From Antitrichia curtipendula (Eukaryota; Streptophyta; Bryopsida; Hypnales; Leucodontaceae): a DNA stretch of 64,000 nt. The stretch spans positions 42,049,570 through 42,113,569 of the forward strand of contig OX579634.1 in the NCBI GenBank assembly GCA_951230915.1, given 5' to 3'. The notes under the pieces were generated by a model. The model saw only the letters and a list, made by a program, of their open reading frames with translations, did not search any database and was not told the origin of the DNA. Numbering within the stretch: the stretch's first letter is position 1; every line of letters starts with the position of its first letter. Below are positions 26,132 through 39,064 of the stretch, piece by piece. Both the position numbers and the translations under genes were made by a program.

Positions 26132-28569
26132 TTAAAGGATTGATCCCAACAAGAGTTGGCATTTTGTGGGGGATGAATCATTCAATGTTTTCAAGAGTAT
26201 ATTATGGGAGCTACACAATGTGGATGAAGTACATACAAATGTTGACAAAGAGAACATTTTTTTAGCAATGTGACAGTTTGGTGACTACATGCTTCAAGAT
26301 TTTGTGCAAAGTTTTCAAACAATTCCTGTTTAGATGAAAAGGCAACAAAAACATACTTGAGAAAACAAATATTTTTTGTCTAGACTCTTGTGAAGTCCTA
26401 TCATATTTTACCTTTAAAACCATCAAATTAATAGAGTTAATAATAAATTGTGTAAAATGAGGGACGGATAAACGGAGTTTGAAAAAAAAAGGACAAAATA
26501 CCTAGAAGCACCAAAACTAGAGTTTAATGGGGTTTGATGTTGTGTTTCTTTTGCACTATCCTTAGTTAAATCTTCCTTTGACATCCTGAACATTACAAAC
26601 TAGTGAGACCTTTAGGATTAACTCTAATGAGCCCTAACAACAAAGCAGACAAAAGTTGATTAAACAGTGAAGAACAAGGAAAGAAGTTTAGGATACCGTA
26701 CATGAAGGTCTGATTTGACACCTGAGTGCCGAAATTGAATTTCCACATCAGATTCTCGCAGCTCCACATCACCTCGAGCCATTCACAAGATGACACATGG
26801 CATTTAAAAACAAAAATGACTTTCCTTTTTTCTTTTTTCTTTTTTCTTTTGGGCCGAATCTGACCTTCGCACAGGGTAGTACTCGCCATCATCAGCAGAG
26901 AGAGGTAGCCTTTCAGGTCGAAGCGGAATTTCCAAATGTGCATTAGCTACAGTGAAGTATTGACGAAGCCAGGCCAATCCAATTTGTGAGTTTCCCAAGA
27001 GGACGACCATGTCGCAACATCATCAAATTTTCCATCACAAGATCGATCCCAACATCATATATATTCGATCCCACACCTAAGCTTAGATGATGGAAATCAA
27101 TGCCCATCTCCATCAAATCTCTCGCAACTAACTTCAGCTTCCTCCAAACCTTGATTAATCATTTTTAACTTACATACTGGCGATGGAATCCGCAGTGACG
27201 GGAGGGACACGCGCACACACGCTCAGTACAAGAAGCACCGAATCTCATCAGCCTCCTCACTCAGTTTTTGAGACTAGCTAGCTGCCTGGGAGTTTTTTGG
27301 GGGTGATTCTGCTGCCTGCTGCCTACCCGCCTGTCTGTCTGTCTGTCTGCACGAGAGCAATCCCCTGAGCAAGTAGTGGCTGCCCATGAAGCCATTATTA
27401 CTTTGGAATTGGAGTGGCGCAATTCTCACATCATGCCCTGCCGAGAATACGTCAAAAAGTTGTTGTGAAAGTGTCAACAAAGGCTTGGAAGGACAAATTC
27501 CTCTTGCCCACTGAAAGCCATATATCAGGGCATTGCCCTGCGTACGACAACTTTGCTTACGCAGTCGGTTTTCGGGGAGTGGGAGTTCGCACCCAACGCT
27601 GTCGGCCACCCTCGTGACTCATTACCAAAAGTCGTTTTAGCCACGGACCCAGCACTCCAATTGACTAAGTAAGTTAGCAACTGGGCCACCATTGGTTTTC
27701 AGTTGAGATCGAATCAAAGTCCAAGCTTCTTTTTATTAAAACGAGAAACTATCTTACAAATTAAAAAAAAAAACACACGAAAAGCTTAAGACCTTCAGAC
27801 CTTCAGGGCTCCGTCACACTCCATCCGTAACGCAGTTACTTACCTTTCAGCCAAGCCAAAGCAATCATCGCGGGTGCGCTCAATTTGAGGGATTGATGCT
27901 GTTGCGTGCACCTGCCTGATGCACTCAAGTTGCATCATTCGGGACAAGCGGTGGAGACTCACTGTCTGGCAGACTCTTGGCCTTCGATATATAAATATAT
28001 ACATATCGATCAGGCAATGCGTAGTCACCTTTTGTAGGACCACATTCTCCTTTTTACGGAAGGGAATACGGAATACGAGCACCGTAGTTGTATTGCAGTT
28101 TCCGCATTCGAGGGTTCCCAAGTTCCAAGTTTGACAGTTCCAGTGCTGGTGCTTGCCGGAGCAGGAACTGAATTAGACTTCGCTGGTTCCCCGTGCTCCG
28201 CAATGAGTTGGACCAACTGCGAATTATGTGTGTCCACTTTGTAGGGCGTTGTTGCTCCATTTCAGACATGATCATGCACATGAAGCCAAAGTGAGCCAAA
28301 GTGAGCCACGGTAGCCAAAGTAGGTGTGTGGGTGTAGGAGGGGGATAACCCGGCGTTTTATATATAACTCTTACCGTCTCGCAAAAAATTAAACTCTGCA
28401 AGGACAAAAATGTGGTCGGTGTACAACTTTTCAAATCACTGGAGAAATAAAGAATGCATCTTTGGGTCCGAAAATCAGGTAAAGTACTTTGGGGATAGAT
28501 CTCTGTCCTCTCATCCTTGTCATATGACTTTCTCTTAAAAAAGTCCGTCTCATCGTTGTCATATGACAT

Positions 28570-28740
28570 TCATATAAAAACTAGTCTGCCATGTGTCATA
28601 TTGTCATTGCTATAATAAAAATAAAAGTAATTTTATAATTTTCTAACTCATAAAAACTTCACACAATAGGTCCAACCGTCATAAAACAAAGCTCGTGCAC
28701 CCCTCGTAAAGAGCTTTCCAACAATATCAAGAATGCGACT
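28570..28740 (-). repeat. Dispersed repeat, inverted partner of 60600-60790
   Basis: Shares AAAATAAAAGTA, AATTTTCTAA, CATAAAAACTTC and CGTGCACC...AAAGAGCTTTCC with the complement of 60600-60790. The ends contain ACTAGT. The family is not identified. Confidence 0.6.
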
Positions 28741-28992
28741 CGAAGACGTACGTCCATGAGATCTCACCGTAACAAGCAAACAAACAAAATGATAAAATAT
28801 AAAACAAAACAAAATAGAACAACCTAACTTAACTTAAGATATGGATTTCTCAAAAAAGTCCGTCTCATTGTTGTCATATAGAATTCAATTATGAATTTCA
28901 ATACCGCATTGGATGTGACTTTCACTATAAACTTCATTTGAAATTCATACGATTTGAAATTCCTAATTCACATCAACTCACAAAAAAATAAA

Positions 28993-29145
28993 AATTCTTC
29001 ACCTTCTTCTAACCAAAATTGATTTGCATCAAGTGACCATAAAAGGAGAAGAATTCTTCACCTTCTTCTAAACAATCTTGATTCATGTCAAGCGGCCATA
29101 AAAGGAGTAGAATTCTTCACCTTCTTCTGGACAATCTTGATTCAT
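28993..29145. repeat. Tandem repeat, 59-bp unit, about 2.6 copies
   Basis: AATTCTTCACCTTCTTCT begins units at 28993, 29052 and 29111. The units also share CATAAAAGGAG and TTGATT.. and differ at a few positions. Confidence 0.9.
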
Positions 29146-30000
29146 AAACCTACTCATAAACATAAACATTGTTCACGGGGCTCATTTCTTCCCCTCTGCA
29201 AGAAGAAGAATTCCTCTCAAGACACCTACCAGACGTTTAGTTGTCATATACATAACGTTGCTAACTTGGTTTTTTGTTGATGCATGATGGCTATTAATTG
29301 GATGCAGAGTCTATAGTGGAAAGTAACAAGTGTCGTGTGTCGTGTCACTAGTGGGAGCAAAAGGGAACCCCCTCTAGTGTTGGTAAACAATGTTATGAAA
29401 GGAGTAGAATTCAGTTCCGGTTCTTCTTCTTCGAACCACGTGCTCCACTACGCCCGAAAAAGGATTGTAATTCTTCTTCTTCAATCTTCTTCTTCTTAAC
29501 TTTTTTTTTTTATCATGCACAGACCCCTATCCTGTCGTTCCTGCTCTCATTGTGAGCCTACTACCTACATGCCACCGAGCTTCGTTACTGACCTACAAAT
29601 ATCGGTATTCTTCGTACGGAATTGTTGGTTGTTTTTTCTTTTCTTTTCTTCCGTCTCTTTCTGCATTCACAGCATTCACACCAGGCATTGTCGTACCAAT
29701 CCATCACTTACTCAAAAGCAATGGAGCCGGCGCGTTTCGAGGGACTTCCTGCATGATGACTTGCTGCTTCTTTCGATCCCACGTAGATTTGGATAATTCT
29801 CAAAAAGCCACTTTACACAAAAAATCCACATTAAAAAAATCAAACCAGCAAACGGCAGCAACTCAAGTAGTCAAGTTCTGTAGGAAAAAAAAAAAATGGG
29901 AGTGGCCCTTTTTTGTTCATTGCTGCAACGTTCACATGCTGGAAAGTGAGGAGTGTACTGTAGCGTGATTGTTTGAAGAAGTTAACCGCTAAATGCCCGA

Positions 30001-30765
30001 GGTACCAATGATAAAAACTTTGAAGTTAAATAAAACCTTACCAAATTGTTATTTTGAGCATTTTTCGTATTTTTGAAAAATTCTGTTTGAAGTCTAGTTT
30101 TAGCATCAAAAATCTGATTTTGAAAATGAATGAGTATGTGGTTTTTTTCTGTTCAAGAAAGTGTGCCAGGGTGTCTATTGCAAATCTTGATTTGTTTTTA
30201 GTGTTGAGGGCTTTTGCAAATGAGCCTCAAGTACACTAGATCTTGGAAGAAAAATCACATTAGAAATTCATTTAAAAAAATTGTAGAGTTGATTTTGAGA
30301 AGCTGTACATTGATTGGGGTTATGCATGTTTTGCCCAAGTTTAACATGCATTTTGGGACCTTTTTGTTCATTCATTTGCTTGCAATGTTCACATGCTGAA
30401 AAGAAGTAGGTTGTAGCGTGATTGTTTGAAGAGGTTCACTATTGCACACAAAAGTGAAAACCGCCACTTTTTGCTATTGTGTCTCATAGTTATTAATATT
30501 AGAATGGTCAAAATTCTCATATTTTTCTTGTTGGCAAGTGAAAGAAGGTTCTAAACTTCTAATGCACCAAAGAACGCAACATTTGGATTCCCTATGCAAA
30601 AGTTGGGAAGGGTCAAAGTTTTTTTGGTAGATGTTTTAAAATTGTTTCTTCCACATAGGTACATATTGATTTTGAAAATGTACAAAGAGTACGTGATGAT
30701 GGTGCTTTTGGATAAGTGATGTATTTGGAGGTATCCACCTTAGATGTGATGAATTGTATCATTAA
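30001..30765. other. AT-rich DNA, no gene seen
   Basis: A direct repeat is visible: TTGTTCATT..TGCAACGTTCACATGCTG near 29915 and TTGTTCATTCATTTGCTTGCAATGTTCACATGCTG near 30365, each followed by GTAGCGTGATTGTTTGAAGA. The copies are about 450 bases apart. Confidence 0.5.
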
Positions 30766-31508
30766 CTAGCCTGAAGGACCAAGTGTCCACTTGGAGGACG
30801 CTTGAAGGTTTAGGGGCAAATTCCTATGATCTCAATTTTTGGCATGGGATTTTGAAACTTTTATTGAAGATAGGAAAACAAATTATCTTTCTAGAAATAC
30901 CATTTTTATTTCTGAAATTGGTGAAAAGGAGAAAAATTTATATCCCCCTAAGCTCAAAATGGATTTTTATTCATTCTATTTGGACTAGTGATGAAAAGGT
31001 TAATGGACAATCATGTTGGTCTTTGGGCCTTTGGGCAATCAAAGCATCTTAAAAAAACAACTTACATGATTCAATTTTTCAATAGAAATTTTTATAATTT
31101 AAAAAAAAAATTCTACATGGTTTATTTTTCTTAATAATTCTCTTAAGAATGAAAATTAAGTGTGTGTTTTTGAAATTTTTCTTAGATTCTCAATTCAATT
31201 CTTCAATGTAATCTTTTCTTAATTAAAAATCTATAGTACAAAAATTTCAAGTTAAAAGAATTGAAAGTCAAAAAATCTAGTCAAGCAAGGTGCAAGAAAA
31301 AACATTTTTTTCACTTGAAACACAAATATTTTGCAATCTATGTGATCAAAGTTTATAAAATTTCTTCCACAAATTTTTATATTAGTCTAGTGTAACATTT
31401 TATAGTTAGATTTGTATATAAAACAAAGTCTTAAAATTTTTTGCACCTTGCAAATAGAAATGATAGTTTTCAATGTTTAGACAAAATAAGGCTTTTGTCC
31501 TTTTGGAG
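30766..31508 (-). mobile_element. TTAA-flanked repeat family, element 5 (743 bp)
   Basis: Left CTAGCCTGAAGGACCAAGTGTCC after TTAA (30762-30765), right GTCCTTTTGGAG before TTAA (31509-31512). Interior blocks TTCCTATGATCTCAATTTT and ATTCATTCTATTTGGACTAG match the family. Its ends have drifted. Confidence 0.72.
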
Positions 31509-31512
31509 TTAA

Positions 31513-33264
31513 CCTTGAAAGGACAAGACCTATTGCCAAAATACTTTGCCAAAATTATCTCATTTTAAGACCAATAGGTGGATTCTTCAATCATACATTA
31601 ATTCATCCATTAGCCACTTTTTGGCCTCAATGTATTTTTACGATTAAATCTCAAATTCCTAATACTAGTACAAACATGGATTGTGTAGACTACAAAAATG
31701 ATACACATAACAAACTTGAGTTCTAGTGGGTCTTCTTGAAGTCATTTTTCTAGTCTATAAGGCCCAAATTTCTACTAGTTTTGAAGAGACTACTTTGTTA
31801 TTTTTGAGAATTTGGAAATCAATGATAGTGTCAAATTCTTAATGAACATGCTATAAAAAATAAGATGGTAGATAAATACGTACAACAACTTGCATTCAAA
31901 AAAAATTATAACATTTGTATAATTTAGAAACACGATATGGCCTTATATGTGATTTTGAAGTAAAGCAGGGCATCAGTAATAACAAACTATTCTAACAAAG
32001 GCATCCTATAGCAGTAGTTTCACTTGTCATGCCATTAAAAATATTGGGTCAAATTTGGAATAATGATGTTTGATGAGCCTCTAAACACTAAAGAATTTTA
32101 GAAATTAAATTTCTACCACATCAAAATGTGTTGCATTCGGCCTTTATAGGTCATAATGAATCTTTTGAATTCCATGCAACTACACTAAAAGAACTATACC
32201 TAAAAATCATCCAAATAACGATTTGAGTATGGTACCTATTATTATTTGAAGTGCCTTAGATTGTGTTGAATATTGTTGGCAATGGATCAGAGACTCCAAA
32301 TAATGAAAAGAATGCAATAAAATATTAACCAATTACTTTAATCCATGCTTGCCAGTGAGGTGCTTAGTACACCATGATCGATTTAATTTGATTACCTATG
32401 TGGGTCCCAAAATAATACTTGTGATTTAGATTAAACAAGTCAAAGTGCTCTATATTCAATAAAAACACCATATTCATGAAACATCACATGGCATGCAAAG
32501 ATGTCATAAGCAGTGTTTAATTTTGTAATAATATAGAGAAAAATATAATATATTAAAAAAACATGTGTATTTTTAAATTATTTTTTTATATGCAAAATGA
32601 ATTTTTTTGCATGTAAGTGATTGAATCCATTGTTTCCATAGTTGAGTTAGATTGGACTTAAAATACCATAAATGCAAATGTGGTGAACATTATCAGGGGA
32701 CACGGATTTAGAAATAAAGTATGAATTGTTGAGTTTAGACAATATCTAAAAGGTCATATTGATGAGCTTTGAATGTAATACCATGATTCACACAACTATA
32801 AGTCATAAGTGGACTTTATATTAAGGCACTAAATCTTGGAATTTTTTAATTCTAATTGCTTTTTAGAAGGACTAATATTTTTTGTCAAACCAAGTTTTTA
32901 CAATTTAAAGCATAGTTTAAAGGAGCAAGAGTCTAAGCATTATTGTTCTATCTCTTTTCATCACCTCCTAGGCTTTTTTAGTGAACATTTTTCTTGTGGA
33001 ACTAGGGTTGAGTCTTTTACAATGCTAAAGCTTCAATCGTAGCTTTTCCAATTTTCTTCACAATACCGCACATATCAAAACTGAAATTTGAAAATTCTCC
33101 AAAATTTGATGCCTACTTTTATAGAAGTACCTAAATAAACTCACAACGAAGGAACACATAGTACTTAGACACCAACAACCACTTGGCGGTAGGATAGGGA
33201 CTACTTCCTTTTTGACAATATGGATCATGATATCATTCGCTTTCAAAGGTCCATGAGATCAAAG
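31513..33264. other. AT-rich DNA, no gene seen
   Basis: Short chance frames only; no recognised transposon ends or RNA genes. Confidence 0.4.
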
Positions 33265-33595
33265 ATATCTACACCTATAATCAATATTGCCCAAAATGTA
33301 ACATCTACATTTTTGAACCATCTATCGTCGTAGATGCTAAATAAGGACATATTGTTGACCCAAGATGTGCACAATCAAACATAAGAGCCTATGAAAGCCT
33401 ACTATTTGTTTTTTGGTGCATCTAAAGACAATACTTTGAAAATTCAGAATTTATTCATTTGATATCCAAATAATGCATCGTAAAGTGCGTTGGAATCCTC
33501 TTTCAGTTTCCAATAAGGTTCAATTAAATTGATTTGTGTTCAATGAAAACCAACCTCAGTTTCTATTAGTGACTACTATAGGTGTGCATACCTTA
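33265..33595 (+). repeat. ACACCTATAAT-type dispersed repeat, copy 1
   Basis: Starts CTACACCTATAATCAATATT and ends ACTATAGGTGTGCATACC, a weak terminal inversion around ACACCTATA. Interior blocks GATGTGCACAAT, CTTTGAAAATTCA and TTTATTCATTTGATATCC recur at 60795-61055 and in part at 44485-44632. Confidence 0.6.
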
Positions 33596-33599
33596 GATA

Positions 33600-36500
33600 G
33601 TTGAGCAATCCACTTGATTTATATACACGCATTGGAGTGCCTCCTAGCTTGAGTAGCTAGCTAGCTTCTTCTTAACAACAAACAAGCTTTACTACAAACA
33701 AACTTTACCTGTAATTATTCCCGTGTCCCAAGCTTTTGGATAGAAGTGCGATGGAGCAGAAAGCGCTCCCAAGCTCAAACCGATAAGACAATCAACAATA
33801 CTTTTACCCCAGCCCGTGCATGGGAAAAAGCAAATGAAAGCCCAGTCAGACGGCACTCCGGAGAGTGAAAATGAGACCTCCCTGCAGCCATGAAATTCCG
33901 CATGAAATAAGGAATAAGGATTTTTATTTTTTTTAAAACATAGCACTTTTCTTTAGCAACTAGAGAAACCAAAAAATAATTATAAAAATATTAATAATAC
34001 CGGCTTGCCCCTCAGTGGCCCTAAGAAAAAGGGCTGGTAGGAGGCCTGACCAAGGACTCAGTCTGTTGATGCTCTCAGCCTTAAATTCCCAAGCTCATCA
34101 CCATTCTTCTCAGCACCACACTTCTTCCAGTTCCTTCTTCCTGCTCCGGCTCTCCCACTGTCAGCTTCAATTTGGCGACACTTCCTGCTTGCTGCTTGCT
34201 CAGGTTCTGCGAAACTTGCGAATTTCGGATCGCGACTGAAGTTTCAGTTGAGTTTTGGTTGTCACCTTGATGATACGCGTGAACATTCTTGAAGCTAGTC
34301 TTTCCTCTAGCTAACGAGGGTATTACTGGCTTTAATTTGTGTTGGGATTCAAGTTTCAAATGAGTTTTTGTTGTTCATGATACTCGTGGTCGATCATTTG
34401 TCATCTAACAAGGGTATGTAGTTCGTGTGTCACTCTCATTGTCTTTGATTGTGCTAGAAAAGACGCTTAATGTATGTTGGTTTTAACAAAGAACTAGAGT
34501 TATTTCTAGTATGATACTAGAAGCCATTCATGGTTGTGAATTAGGCTGCTATCAGTGACAGAGACTAGAATGATTGGTCACTCAGGGAGTCTTTCGTCTA
34601 ACAAGGGTATCGGTAGTTCGTCCGTCACTCGCACTGTCCGGTGGACTTTGATGTGATGCTTCGAACGAACAGACTCATGCTCTTAAATAATGTGCGCCCG
34701 TTCCACAGAAGAACCAGAGCTTGAATCCTCTTTCTTGTTTGATTCTAGTAGTCATTCACTAGAGTGAATTAAACTGGTGTTAGCTAGTTTCTGGTGGTAG
34801 AATGAGAATTCGAAGCTCGAATTAAGAATTGCTAGATAAGACCCCTCCTGGCGTACGTATAGGATGCCTCTTCGAACTGTGTTGTTAAGCAGGCTTCAAT
34901 TCACGCCTCGGCAACTAGCTAGCTTACCAGTGGTTCTTAATCCTGTGCTGTAAATTAATTTATTAGCGGTAATCGGGTGCAATTAGCTTGTAGCTTGTAT
35001 CAGGTTTCGTCGTCACTGAAGAACAAACCTGCAAAGTTTATGAATTCCATCGTCACCATTAGTCTAGTAGCTGGCTACCAGTTGACTGTCTGGGCTAGAG
35101 CTAGTTATCGAGACCCAAATTGTGAGACATCAAGACTGTACCACTCTACTCAGTCTAGTCGGTCCCAAGTGAATTAAGCTTAAATAAATTGAGCAAAGTT
35201 GTAATTAGTTCTGACTACTGCAACTTGGGGAGATGCTTATTGACTGGTGGCAAGCAATTCAGCAGCGCGCGGCAAGTTCAGGATGAATTGAAGGACTATG
35301 CAATGTCCAAGGTGTTGCATCCTCTGCTGACCCACATGCTGTGTTGTGCTTTCAACCGCCACGTGGGACAGCATAGAATGCGAGTCCTTGTATGTTGAAG
35401 ATTTACTCTACGAATTCCAAGTTGGTCATGACGCTCTCGAAGACGAGATGGGAGGGTTTTGGTAAGATGTGACAATATCGATCATCCTGAGTGTAGAAAA
35501 CGCATGCATTGCAGGAATACTGATCCCAGTGACATTGTACTTAATTTTTGGAGATGTAGTGAGGCAGGAGATTTAGCATTTTAGAGGGTTTGCACACGTT
35601 TAAACCTTTTTGCAGAATTTTCCTTCTTGAAAGCTAAATGGAACCCAGATTCGGTCCATTCTTATTCCTGTATTTTGGACTCTTGCGGAATTTGTTATGC
35701 ATTTTTGAAGTTGGAATGGCATGAGACTCTAACAGCTTCGGTCCCTCCGAGAAATGTTTGCTGTTCGGACCATCGAAGAATTCAGTATGTTTTTCAGGAC
35801 GCTTGTAGAGCCTGAAACTGTTTTAAAACCTCTAACTTACCTTATATATTAGTCATTCAGGAAATGTCAGGTTCAAGCGAACACGTGCCACTCTCTGAGA
35901 TGTCAGAAGAGAAGCGGGTTCTAGCTAATTTATTACTCTTCTCTTCGTAGTTAGCCCTTCAATCAACAGAATAATCTAATGTGAATGTTGTATATTGATG
36001 CAATCAAATTTTCATTATATCCACTAACTTGCTTGCTGTTTGCGTGGTTGGCTGGTTGAGTAATTCGTAATTTCAATCTCATTCAAGATGCTCGCTTTGG
36101 AATGTTTTGCATGAGTTTGATATCTTGCACTGATTAATCCTCTTGCTAGCAACCTGTCTTCTACCCGTTTCCTAGTTATGTTGGTTCCACTCCAATTATT
36201 GATTGGGCTCATAGATTGGCTTGGCTTTCAATAGCGACAGCATCGAAGAGGTCTACTAGAGTGCTTTATTAATTTGTAGCCCCTGTTGTGATGTGCTGAA
36301 CATATAGTCGGAGGCCGGTAGTTGTAAAATGAAGCATCGACAATTCGAATCTGACCGTCTTCGAAGATTCTAGAAATGCAATTTATGAGAATAGAAGAGA
36401 GAAATATGCATAACAGACATTCAAAGGGGAGATCCAAAATGTTTATGGCATTATACTCCTCCAGGAGTCCAGTCCTAACACCAAGCAATTAGCCATAATT

Positions 36501-37614
36501 TCCGCTCTCTGAATGATTTTTTAACGTACGTAGAGATTCATAAGGCGACACAGACGAGGCAACCAACAAACGAGGAATCAGAGTTCGCAGTCAGCAAACT
36601 TCCAGCAATGACAACCACTGATAAATTACTTGTTCCGAATTTGAAGCCAAGGTCAGCAATGAATGTAAATCCAGTGCAAGATAGTTACTGGAATGAGAAC
36701 ACCAATACTGCAATTTGGGCTTACAATACGGTATTTTCTTTTTTAATCATTTTAAGTCTTTAATCCAATGAAGGGTAAGCCATTACCGACTTTGCCAGTG
36801 AAAGCACCCAGTAGCAAATTTCAATAAGCTCGAGCTATTACTTTGGCTCCTAGTAACTAAATAAAAAAATATTAAGTTAGCTAGAGCCACAGACTATATT
36901 AAACACATTTTTTGAAAAGCTTTATACCGGCAATCACTGCATTGTCAGACCGTGTCTGCCTCTTTTGAGGGCACTATTTTGGCAGTGTGACCAGACAGAT
37001 AACTAATTTCAGGTAGCTGAAGGCACCGCTTCCTTTGGTGCAAACACAGGATAAGTTAGATCTGCCGTCCTGCCCAGATACCATTGCCCAGATACCATTT
37101 GAGGCATCTAAGAATCATTCTGTGCTTAAGATCAAATATGTATGGGATGCTGTGTTTCCGAATTTTTAGTATATGTTGGGGAGGAATGTTTGGGAGGTAG
37201 TGTAGCTGTGCACTGCACATTAGCTGGGAGCTGGGAGGCCTTAATGCCTTCAGTTATTATGACCAAGGTATATACTGCGCAGCCCAGTTACCGGGGCAGT
37301 GGCTCGAAAGGGCATCTCCATTGATGCACGGTACAAGTCGATGAGGAGCCGGGAGCTGTTTTACTGACAATAACGCCGATGCCGGTCGGTTGATAGAAAG
37401 TCACTCAAATTGGAGTTCTGTGCCTGTCAAAATAGGGGGCGTCAGTGACGCTTTTTTTTGGGCGAAATTTCACCAGACTATCAGAAATCTGACCTATCTG
37501 GCTTCATCCCTCCAAAAACTGGCCTCTCCAGTGAAGCCAGCAAGGGGGACACAAGTCCAAAAAAAAAGCACACCGTGTCACAGTTATTAGTTGGAGAATG
37601 TTGAATACTGTTTC
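33600..37614. other. Second low-repeat island, no recognised gene
   Basis: Composition is balanced between about 33.7 and 37.6 kb. 34015-34240 has a CT-rich, UTR-like stretch with a 74-codon frame rich in His and Ser. Between 34300 and 34660 a motif CTAACAAGGGTAT followed by TAGTTCGT and GTCACTC recurs imperfectly at about 34403 and 34598, with a weaker copy near 34310. The longest frames (for example minus 36228-36488, 86 codons; plus 35189-35398) match nothing I know. A long non-coding transcript or the UTR/introns of a lineage-specific gene are possible; nothing can be assigned. Confidence 0.35.
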
Positions 37615-37930
37615 TTAGAGTAGTCTGCTCTAAGCAACCTTTTTAAGAGCTGATTGCATTTGGGGAGAAGTTAAACTCCCTTGAAACAACTTTCAGTAAA
37701 TTTCAGTAGGAAGACAAATGGAATTGGCATGTAACTCAAGCCGTTTCATATTTTTTGGACCTTTGTGGAATTAGTTACATATTTTTGAAGTTGAAACGCA
37801 GTGGACCAGTGGTCACTATAGCCGACCACCACTCGAAATGTATACTATTGGTACGCTGAAGAAAACAAAATGTACCTTTGTGTTAGTGGTTGCTTTTAGA
37901 GTAGGGTTACTTTTAGAGCACCCTACCCTA
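37615..37930 (+). repeat. TAGTCTGCTC...GAGCACCCTACC repeat, copy 1 (empty site for element 10)
   Basis: About 316 bases, ends complementary (TAGTCTGCTC and GCACCCTACCCTA). It contains GAGCTGATTGCATTTGGGG and then AAGTTAAACTCCC at about 37667-37679, with a single TTAA. In the copy at 47962 this TTAA is where element 10 sits. It also shares GTTTCATATTTTTTGGACC with the other copies. Confidence 0.75.
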
Positions 37931-38320
37931 CTTGCCCTGGAAGCCGAAATTAAAAAATCTTAAATGAATTTGGGGAAGAAATGTGAGGAGTCAAAATGGA
38001 ACCTTCCACATCTAGACTTTCCTCGAGTTTGGAGAACAACATGGAGAGGGCTTCTTCTACTATGACTCTGTCTGATATGTAGGAATTGTTTTGCAGAGCC
38101 AGTTGTTATGTAAACCCATAATTTTGCTTCAAGAGGAATAAAACATCTAATTTTAGGGTCATTGAAGGTAGGACCACACAAAGAGGTAGCCTTGGAAATC
38201 ATGATTGACCAAGGCTTTTTATTTCATTTATTTAGCAATGCAAAAAAAAGTGATGAAGCTATTTACTTCCATGGACATGGATTAAACATATAAAATATAG
38301 AAAACCACTTGTGTATGGGT

Positions 38321-39064
38321 CATTGCAAGAAAGACCAGTCCTTTTTCAAGTCACAATGAGGGTACCTTCTTGTCATCCTCTATAACTTTTGAAGCATGGA
38401 CCTCAAGAATTTGAATTTTTTTATTGAAGATGACTAACTTGATGATAATCGGATTCTTTTTTCTTTTTTTTTAATTAAAAAAATGTTTTTATATTTAAAA
38501 ATCATTTTTGGTAGTTTGTCACACTATGAGGTTTAGGGTTTTTTACTACGTTGGGAGTCCCCAAAATGATGATCTAGAGCTAAAATTTTCATGGTATATT
38601 TGCATATTAGGAAAGCATATTCCTACCAAAGTAAATCTAAAAATATATTATTTGGTGTCCTCCACATGAATGCAAACAACACTCCCATTGCATGCAATTT
38701 ATGAACAATGAAGATGGTTCTAAGATCAATCTTTTGGTGAAATCTCATCACTATGAATTCTTTCCAAATGGACAATTTTCAGTTTGTTTTTTTAGTTTTT
38801 CTTAATTCCTATTTTTGACAAATTAAAATGTGAAACTACATAATGGTACCTATACTCATGAGATTTTGCACTTTTCTAGTTCTCCTACTTAGAAAAAATT
38901 TCTATGTTTTTCCTTCCTATGATACCTTCATCTTAAAGGTGTATACATTAAACATTTTTTTTATATTTAAAAAAAATTATTTTTCTAATTTTAAAGTATT
39001 CCCAAAGGAAAAAAATGAATATTGTGCAAAACGCTACGCTTTTTGAATGGTCTTTCTTGCAATG
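38321..39064 (-). mobile_element. TIR element (CATTGCAAGAAAGACC ends), 744 bp, uninterrupted copy
   Basis: Left CATTGCAAGAAAGACCAGTC and right the complement of CATTGCAAGAAAGACCATTC. The interior matches the element at 21764-23404 on the opposite strand, without the TTAA insertion. No coding frame of note. Confidence 0.75.

Larger units (their letters stand above)
26132..30000. other. Low-repeat island of mixed composition, no recognised gene
   Basis: GC is visibly higher than in the flanks from about 26.7 to 29.9 kb, and the recurrent repeat families are nearly absent, as expected around genes. Frames present but unrecognised: minus 26593-26943 (116 codons), minus 26804-27010, minus 27274-27609 (111), minus 28054-28569 (171, rich in Ser/Thr/Pro), plus 29552-29968 (138). 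A minus-strand frame of about 56 codons (about 26945-27112) starts MEMGIDFHHLSLGVGSN. CTGT repeats lie at about 27332-27350. It may hold UTRs, a non-coding transcript or a lineage-specific gene. I can assign no product. Confidence 0.35.

Noticed and set aside
28054..28569. 171-codon minus-strand frame as a gene
   Set aside because: No recognisable domain, no start context or splice structure; mentioned only under the island.
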